Source of the DNA: Owenia fusiformis
Taxonomy: Eukaryota > Annelida > Polychaeta > Sabellida > Oweniidae
NCBI GenBank assembly: GCA_903813345.2
Contig: CAIIXF020000003.1
Location: forward strand, 7,339,815 to 7,403,814
Direction: 5' to 3'
Length of the DNA stretch: 64,000 bases
Shown: positions 26,201 to 35,200 of the stretch, piece after piece
How the letters are laid out: the number at the start of each line of letters is the position of its first letter
Numbering within the stretch: position 1 is the first letter of the stretch
Notes under the pieces: model-generated
Databases searched by the model: none
The model's input: the letters and a program-made list of their open reading frames with translations, nothing else
What the model was told of the DNA's origin: nothing
Translations under genes and position numbers: made by a program

Positions 26201-29200
26201 GACTGATCCAGATGCTTGGCCACCCAGCAGCCCAATGCTAATGTGGTGGCATGGATTACCATACATGGAGCCATCATGATCTCCATGTATGGTAATGGGT
26301 CCAGGAAATGGTGTACAGTCACAAGCATCCAATAAAAAGTTGTGATTAGCTGAACCGTGGAATCCTAATTGCTGGAATGTATTGCAACAGTAATCTGTTG
26401 ATAGATGGCGCTACCGCTTGAGGCTTATTGTTGACGCATAGGGGGGGGGGGCATATTAAGCAATTGTTTAAATAAATAAATTGTAAAATGTTATTAAACA
26501 ACACTGAAATTCTTAAACAATAAGTTTAGTCACACATTGATGCAAATAAACATGCATGTATTCACCTAACAAAATGATATTCTATGAATAAAAAGTTTAC
26601 ATAATTCCACAGATTTACTGTTTTCTCCCTAAAATCTAGAGACTTTAAATAGCGACCCAGCCTCCCAAATAAGTAAAATACACCTTTACTATTGATTTTA
26701 TGTCATAGTGTTATATACCAAATTGTTTGAAAATGTATTACCTTTAAAATGATATATAAGTCAATGTATCATATAGTCATATAGTATTTTTATCCTGATT
26801 TGAAGTTGGGTATTGTTTTTTTTGGCCCACCCTGTAAATACAATAAAAGGTCGGTTTTAGACTTTTTGTTTTTTCCACCTCCAACCCTACTCAAATTTGT
26901 CTCTTCTTCAGAAGGTTAAACGTAAGAATTAACTTTGAATGGCCTTATGCACAGTCGCAGAATCATCCGTTTAGATGCACGGCGACATGGTTTATTATAA
27001 GTGTAAACATGGGCTTTCAATTAGTAGTTGAAAGCCCATGGTGTAAATGAACAGAGCACATGCACCACAATAAAAACCTGCAATAACACACTTTCCTAAT
27101 GTGGTTGCTTTACCAGTAATTCAAATAATGAGATTCGGGTAAGTCCGCTAGCATCCCAATGGGCTACTGTAATCCCTGTAAAAATCTCATTCTATCGTTC
27201 AAATCTCTTTTTCTTGTGTGTGTCGAATAATCCTAAAAATAAGCAATCAAAGGAACACAATGCAATATCATTTGGAAAATGCCTTTTGTTACAAAACGTT
27301 TCTATTGGATTGGATTGCTTGTAGTTTGGTCCATAAAATGTATGGCCTCTTATATTCTATAGTGTTTCTCTGTCATGTTATTTTCGAAAAAAACATGAAG
27401 GCTGAAACTCCCAAAATTAAACAAATTACTGCACATAAAACGACTTCATCTAAAATATGAATGTATTTTTCGAATAACATTTTGTTGCCCTTTGATTTCT
27501 TATTTCTAGATTTGATTGACACACGGAAAATGTGATTCGGACTGTATATCTAGCCTGATACCCTGGAGCCATCCGCTTTGATGTCAGCCTACATGTAGCT
27601 GATATCATTGAAAGTCACCTTTAATATTTCTGCGTTAAGTATCACTGCTGCAGTTAGTCTATAATTGCAACCAAAACAAATTAAGATGGAGATTCAACTG
27701 CAGCATTCCGAAAGGAAGTGCCGTCATTCAATGCGACTTGACATACAATACACCAGAAATATAATCGATATTCTTGATGAGATTTCTGAGGTCAGATCCA
27801 AGGGTATTTACAACATTATCACTGGGGGGTATCGTGATGCAACAACACCGTGTTGTTGCATCAAGATGGCCAGACTTCCGGTGTTAGATTTTCGTACGAT
27901 ATTTTGTTTCCCAATTTAAACCCATTTCTAGGACGAGTTTCTCAATCAAACATACACGTGCAGTTAGCGCACGATCTATATTTAAAGAAATTGTCATTAG
28001 TATACATGTAGCATCATCAAGAAGCAATAAGTTCACGGTTTTAGTTCCTCACTATTGATGCAACAACACCAAACCGAAGATGCAACAACACTCCTCTAGA
28101 TTTGAGCAATGATGCAGCAACACCAATTAATAGTATAATTTCAGAAGACAATAAATCTCGAGAGGAACAGATTTTTAAATGCTACGATTGCGACACCGTT
28201 ACCCATTACCCATTTGCGTTCTTCTCAAGGCATTCAAAATACACGTCCTGTGGGCGAAGATTATTTACATATATTTTCAAAAATTTATACTTTTAAATAT
28301 CATAATGTACTGGACGTTGTTCTATAACATAGTTCAATCGCCTTTAACATGGCAAGCTACAGTAACCCAATCTATTTTCATAAACCACTGTTCCATAGCT
28401 TGATGACCCTGACTCCATTTAGTATCATTCAAAATGGTGGACAAACATCTTTCGTTCTCGGTAAACATGACGAGCTATTGGAAATTATCTGTCATCCATC
28501 TGTAGAACAGTGATAAACTAGATATAGTAGATGTACATTACCACTGTTTATCAAAACATAGCTAAAACAGTTTCAGTGTAACATTCGTGAGCTTATCGGA
28601 GAACATTTCAAAAAGCATGTTAATGAGATGATTGCTTCATCTATGATATGATATGATTCTTTATTTCCTCCAATTTGGAGAGCCAACGAGTAAAAACGTC
28701 TAATTGACTTTATTAGGGAGGTTTAGTTACACGTTTAATGAAAATCTTGCACGGTGCACATGTAGAAGTATTGCTCTCTGTGGATTCGTTCTCTCCGACT
28801 AAGTAAAAAGGTAAACAAAAGTGATAGGATTTAGGGCCCAAAAAGGTAAACTGATAGGGGTACAGTAATCCCAGATTCCCCCCGGGCCCTCGGGACATAT
28901 CATATTGTCTCTCGGAATAAAACCAATATTGAATCCCTCTTAGTAAATAACCTCTATATAATAGCATTGTATAACTGCAATATCATCAAACCAACACTCA
29001 TCCTATACAACTCTCACTGGCGGATCTGGGGGGGGGGGGCCCAGGGGCCCGGCCCCCCCCTTGGGTGGGCCCAGAAAAAAAAAATTGTGCCCAAAAAAAT
29101 GTTTGAGCCAGAAAAGGCCTTAAGGCCCCAAAAAGTAGGCCTTTTTGGTCATAAATGGGCCTTCTAAGGCCTTATTTTTTAATTTTTGGCCAAATTTTGT

Positions 29201-32200
29201 AAAAAAAAATGGGCCTCAAAATTTCAAAATTTGGGCCAACTTTTGGGTTTTAGGGGCGGGGAAGTTTAATTCACAGACCAGAGGTTTGGGCCCCCCCCCC
29301 CCCTTGTTGGTTCCCAGATCCGCCCCTGACTCTTGAGAACGATGTACAACTAATGGATAGCGTACACGACTCCAGCGTATACAACTCTTCAACTTGATAA
29401 ATGACGTCATACTTTGGGTGGGATAACAAAGGATATTATATACAATATACAATTGTAGACCTCTCTTGAGGTCAACTGTCAAAATTGTATACCGATACTG
29501 TAAACCTTGAAAGTTCTGTTGACCGAGACCGGAGATCTAGGTCAACAGTACTCTCAGTGTTTACTGTTGAGGTATACACTTTGGTCAGTTGACCGAATAG
29601 AGAGGTGAACAATTGTTTGTTAGTCCGAAGAATATAATAATTGGACGAATATATAATCGAATATCAAGTGAACATATTTGATAAGTAAAGGTATCATATT
29701 TTAGCAAAAAATCTCAAAACCGTCGAATACTTGTAATTTTTTACACAACTTATTTTTTCAAAATTAAAAAAAATCAACATTCAAAAAACATTTTTTCAAA
29801 AGTAGCGGTCAACAGTACCTAGTAGCAGTCAGCAGTACATATTGTTGCCCGCTCATCAACCAATCAGAAATGAGTATTTCAATTGAGGTACAAACAACAC
29901 AAAATGACTGATATCTGTTGTCTTTCCATGATTATATTAGTTATTTGTATACAATTTCCATACGGTAAATCAAGGGCATTTAATTTAGAAAATGTTCGTA
30001 TAATAATCTTTATTTTTCAGATACAAATACATTAAGAAACCAAACAAAATACGTTTCATTCATGGACCACGGACTCACGCGTTTTATTCATGTCCCGACC
30101 AACACCTGTAAACAGGACATAAAACAGTTTCTCTTGTTCAATGATACATTATATTGGCGTTTTTGCATCAGCACATTGGTGTTGTTGTATCATCGATAAT
30201 AAACAGAGTGGTGTTGTTGCATCAATAGTGAGGAATTAAAACCGCGAATTTATAGCTTCTTGATGATGCTACATGTATACTAACACAATTTTTCAAAATA
30301 TAGATCATGCGCTAGCTGCATGTGTATGATTATTGAGCAACTCGTCCTAGAAATGGGTTTAAATTGGGAAAACAAAATATCGTTCGAAAATCGATCACCG
30401 GAAGTCTGGCCATCTTGATGCAACAACACGGTGTTGTTGCATCACGATACCCCCCAGTGATTATTCTGCACAACGGTTTTATTTCTCTGTAAATGCAGAA
30501 TCCAGGTTAAGCTGAAAACCATAATCAGCGAACATTTCCACGTGTTACTACCATACATTAATGGAAATGTTTTTATCGATCAAAATATTTATATTCACTT
30601 TGATGATGATATTTTCTTACAGACTGTTCTGGGTAGCAGAATAGATTTTGATGTAGCCAATGACTCCATTTATGAAATGTTCGTTATCGATGTGCAAATA
30701 CATTTTACAATATAAATATATTTCAAAGAGGCACGCTTGAATTGTAATGTTAAAATGTATTTAGAGTCATTTAACTTGTAAATATGTAAATATTAATAAC
30801 CCTTTACTCTTTTGTAATATATGTTCTGTAATGTGATATGCATTACTTGTTTTGCTCTCCAATAAAACGGAGCAAATAAAGAAACATAAGCATATACGGC
30901 AACCGTACGACAACCGTACCTTCCCAAAATCAAACGTAACCGAGGCCTTATATGACTTACGGATTTATGGCTTATATTACTGTTTTATAATATCGCGCTT
31001 CATTTGCAATTTTTGAAAACAGACCAGCGATTTTTTCTTTTTAGTCCATCATTTCTCATTTTCATTTACATTTTTCCCAGGAACCTATTCCTCCTCTCAA
31101 TAGCTTGCTTTTCGGTGTCAAATTCCCATTGCATCATAATCTTACAAGGAGGATTGGCTCCCAGAGTGCAACATCGATATTCTGTCCCATATATGGGCAT
31201 GTCGTGCTACACAATTTGAATTCCAACAGCCGCCATTTTGTTCACTTCAACATTTGAATCGTGAATTTTGGTCTTATTTCCTAACGAAAAATTCCAAAAC
31301 TCACAAGAAATGATCGAGATATTGGTTCGAATATTTTGAACTGTTTATTTTGAATTTATAATCGGTTATAATTTCAGAAAATAACGACATTTCGGCGTTT
31401 TCATTGTTGGAAAATATCGACTTCGATTCTGGGAGCCAATCCTCCTTGATAATCTTAAGAATGCAATTTAATTTGATTTGTGTAAACCACGCCATAATTT
31501 AATTTATCCTTCGTAAAATCAATGAGGCCTGATGGAATTACATTAGCCGACGTGGTTATGAAGAAATAAGAATTTCAAACAAGATTATATTTTTTGCAAA
31601 ATGGAATGCAAAACGTACGTGTCGATTTAAAGCGGAGGGAATGAACATCGGATAACTTACAACTTGTATTTCCCACAGTTATCTCCAGATTTTTATTTAA
31701 ACCCGTTGAAGAAAATCTATGCATTTTCAGTATTTACAAAATAAGCCTATTTAACAAATTCAATGATATATGACACATGATAGATTGATATCTTCGGGGT
31801 TGAAAATGTCTCAACCTTTCCAGACTGAGATATAACATAGAAAATTAATGTAGACAATTAGATCTACGAGGGTTGATCAATAAGATGTTTGTGTAAAAAG
31901 GCGTCAATTACATATTGATCACCCCTCGTACATGCTAATAAAAGATACTGTATGAGCAACACGCAATTAATCATATCCATCGACTTTTTCAAACGAACAA
32001 AAACAAGACAGACAACGAGGTGACATATTAAATTGATCAGGAGGCAGTATAAGGCAACAGGTTATGATTCTCTAGAAATTACATCTAAGGTTCAAATTAC
32101 AAAGCTTAAGAGAAAGATGACCATTCATTGCCATGGTAACGGTCGCTAATCAGCAGGTGAAAACAACATAGCTTAGGAAATGAAAAACGAGAAGAACTGT

Positions 32201-35200
32201 AAATCAAATAAGCCTGACAATTTTGTTGTGGTTCTGTTATATATTTGTAGCTTGCTAGGATTCTGTAATATGCTAGCGTTATTCAAAATTGAGCAATCGG
32301 CTAGGTAACTCCTCCATAATTAATTAATTATGCCATTTGTTCCTATTATTGAAGGTCTAATAGGGAAAGCTGTTTCATCGTTGATAAGGCAACATCAAGT
32401 AAACCATTGCAATTGTGACACAATTATAAATTACGAGTTAGACCCGTTTCATAATTTTGTCAACCGAAAGCCCCATTCTGGATTGCGTAAGGAACCTTGC
32501 TTATGTTCAAAGGGAATAAAAATGATCAAATCTGTCTTCCCGAACTATTGTGAAAAAACAAGACAAAGATCCAAACACTGGCATGCTTTTATCGCTATGA
32601 AGACTTACAGTTGCCAAACAATTTGTAGTTAACATTATGTTTTTACAAAGTTATGATTTTACCCTTACTATTCAATTATAAGATTTAAAAAAAGATACAT
32701 TATATTGTATTAAGGATTTACAAAACAAAGTTGTGTCTGATAAAAAACTGCGGTAATGTCAAAACAATATGAGTGTTTGTATGGGAGCAACTTAAATAAC
32801 CTTACTGAAATCAGCTGAAAGGGAAATTCAAGTTCTACTCTTTAAATGTTAGGGATGAACTCTTTAAGTGGGGGGAAATGTTGTAACTCACGATGTATGT
32901 TATGATTAACTACAGATAATTGATTTGTCGGACAATTCAAGGTCACCTTAAAGCTTCGTTTGACCTTTTGCAAAACAAATATTCTGCAATATCAGTGCAA
33001 TTATTCAAAGCACTGCTGGAAAAGCTGTGGTATATTCAATATTAGCGAGAGAATGATTTGCAATCGTACTATTAAGCAACCCTAACGTAAATGTTTTATC
33101 TCACCCAGTCCGAGTTGCCATTTGCATTTGCGTTGGTTAATCTAGTGATTTGTTTATTTAAGTACATCGTTTTTCCTTAACATAGGAATATGTAAAAATA
33201 AAGTATTGTGCGCCATTTCACTCACTTTGATCATTTGATTAGACCATTTTAGGCTTGAAAGTCTCAAGGCTCAATGTATTAGTTAGACATAAGAGATCAC
33301 GTGAGAAACACGTGTCACAATCCTCCGAACGCAGTGCTCCAGACATCATCCACTATGTTCCCTTCTTCTTGGAGGTACGAGTTCTGGAAGCCTGTGTTTG
33401 GAGAATGCGTGAAAATCTCAAAGTCGCCATAGGGAAAGCTGAGTGAACACCTCACGTCGTACTGAAATGAAATGACCCGAAATCCTAATGCAAAGCGACG
33501 ACGCTTGAACGCATGGACTTATCTGATTCTTATAACTCTACATGAATATTATGTTTTCATAAGGATAACAGTGTTATCATTAGTAGTAAAAAGATCGATG
33601 GGATAGTTTATTTAACAAACCTGTAGACTACTGTGAATATCGAAAACAAGATATCCCTCACAAAAAACGAATTCTTAAAACAAACTCAAAAACAATCATG
33701 ATTATAATACTAAGACAATACTTCGCCTTCTGATATAATTAACATTATGAAGTTCAAAATCCAGATATATTTCAGATGTCAAGACGACAATACGACAATA
33801 ATGTCATTTTAGAAAGAACCATTATTGTTCTTCTTTGTTTTGATCGATATCCATGCTACACTGGGATTGTCGGGCGTCTTGACATGAACGTCGAATTAGC
33901 AGAATAATTAGTCATGTTTTATTTCTTTTTGGCTGATGACAGGATTCTCCACCCCTTGGAGACAAAAGTACATAGAAACGTACGTGCTTCTTGCCACATC
34001 TCCAAAAAGTAGTTTCGTTCGTTGCGTTCAGATTGCTCTGAACGAATTTGTTGGAAATTGGCTACTTGTTTAACTAACCCTGGTTGCATGTAAAGTAGTT
34101 CTATGAAGAACTGTATCCTCAGAAACGTTTATCTATATTATATCGCTTCATGAAACTAAAATGTTAGATTCAGTCAAGGGCGTAGCCAGGATGTAAAACT
34201 TGACGAGGCACCCTTGATTTGGTGAGGCAAATTTGAGGTAAAAGCAAAACAACACTATCACAAGAGCTCATTTTCACACTTTAAATTTTGAAAATGACAA
34301 AATTAATGCTTTCTGTGAGGTACTGGGACAACCTTTATTTGGCGAGGCAAATTGAGTTAAAAGCAAAACGACACTATCATAGACTATCTAAAATCATACT
34401 TTTAAATGGGAAAATGTCTGAATTAAATATTTTTGGTAAAACTTTGGCGAGGCAATTGCCTCACTTGCCTCCTGCTATTGCCCCACTTGCCTCCTGCTAT
34501 TGCCTCACTTGCCTCCTGCTACGCGTGTGCTTTATCATAAAGGATGGAATAAACGATGAGAGGAGCAACCCATTAGAACCATGCACATTGCATATTTGTA
34601 TGATAGGAATTCATTTGTGTGATGTCTCTTCATGAATGTGAACAACTATCAAAAGGGCAATCAACATTCAGCGAAATATGCAATAAAGCCAATAACATCG
34701 CAGTATCTGTTACGCGGAATATGGCATATATTCATGGTTGTGCGGTATTTGTGATACGGGTGAATATGCCATACTCACCTGCGGTGTATGGCATATTCCG
34801 CTGGTGAGTATGGGATATTCCGCAGTGAATATGCGATACATTAATTTCAGTAAATACCCGATATTCACCTGCGGAATATGTCAAACTCACTTGCAGAATA
34901 TGCCATATACCGCGGGTGAGTATGACATATACCGCAGGTGAAAACGTGATACAGAAAGCCTTAATTTGATTGGTTGCCAGAATCAACTCTAAATGTTAAA
35001 CTACGCTGGATTTCCAAGAAAGATAGTGATTCGGGTAGTAATGTATGAATATTGGATTTATTGAATAAGTTTACCACGTGAGATTGCTGAGTGATACTTC
35101 TGCATTAGTTGATATATTCAATGCATTGTACTGATGATTCAGTAATCATTTCAATAGTTCATAAACTTTTACTCGTTTGTTCAATCGATGGAATTGACAA

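Noticed and set aside
26214-26260. Functional mariner transposase
   Set aside because: Only a WPPSSP-like scrap is readable; no DD34D-type core or long frame is present.
32330-32632. Plus-strand 100-codon open frame as a gene
   Set aside because: No domain recognised, no splice or start context, sits alone in VAT1 intron 1.
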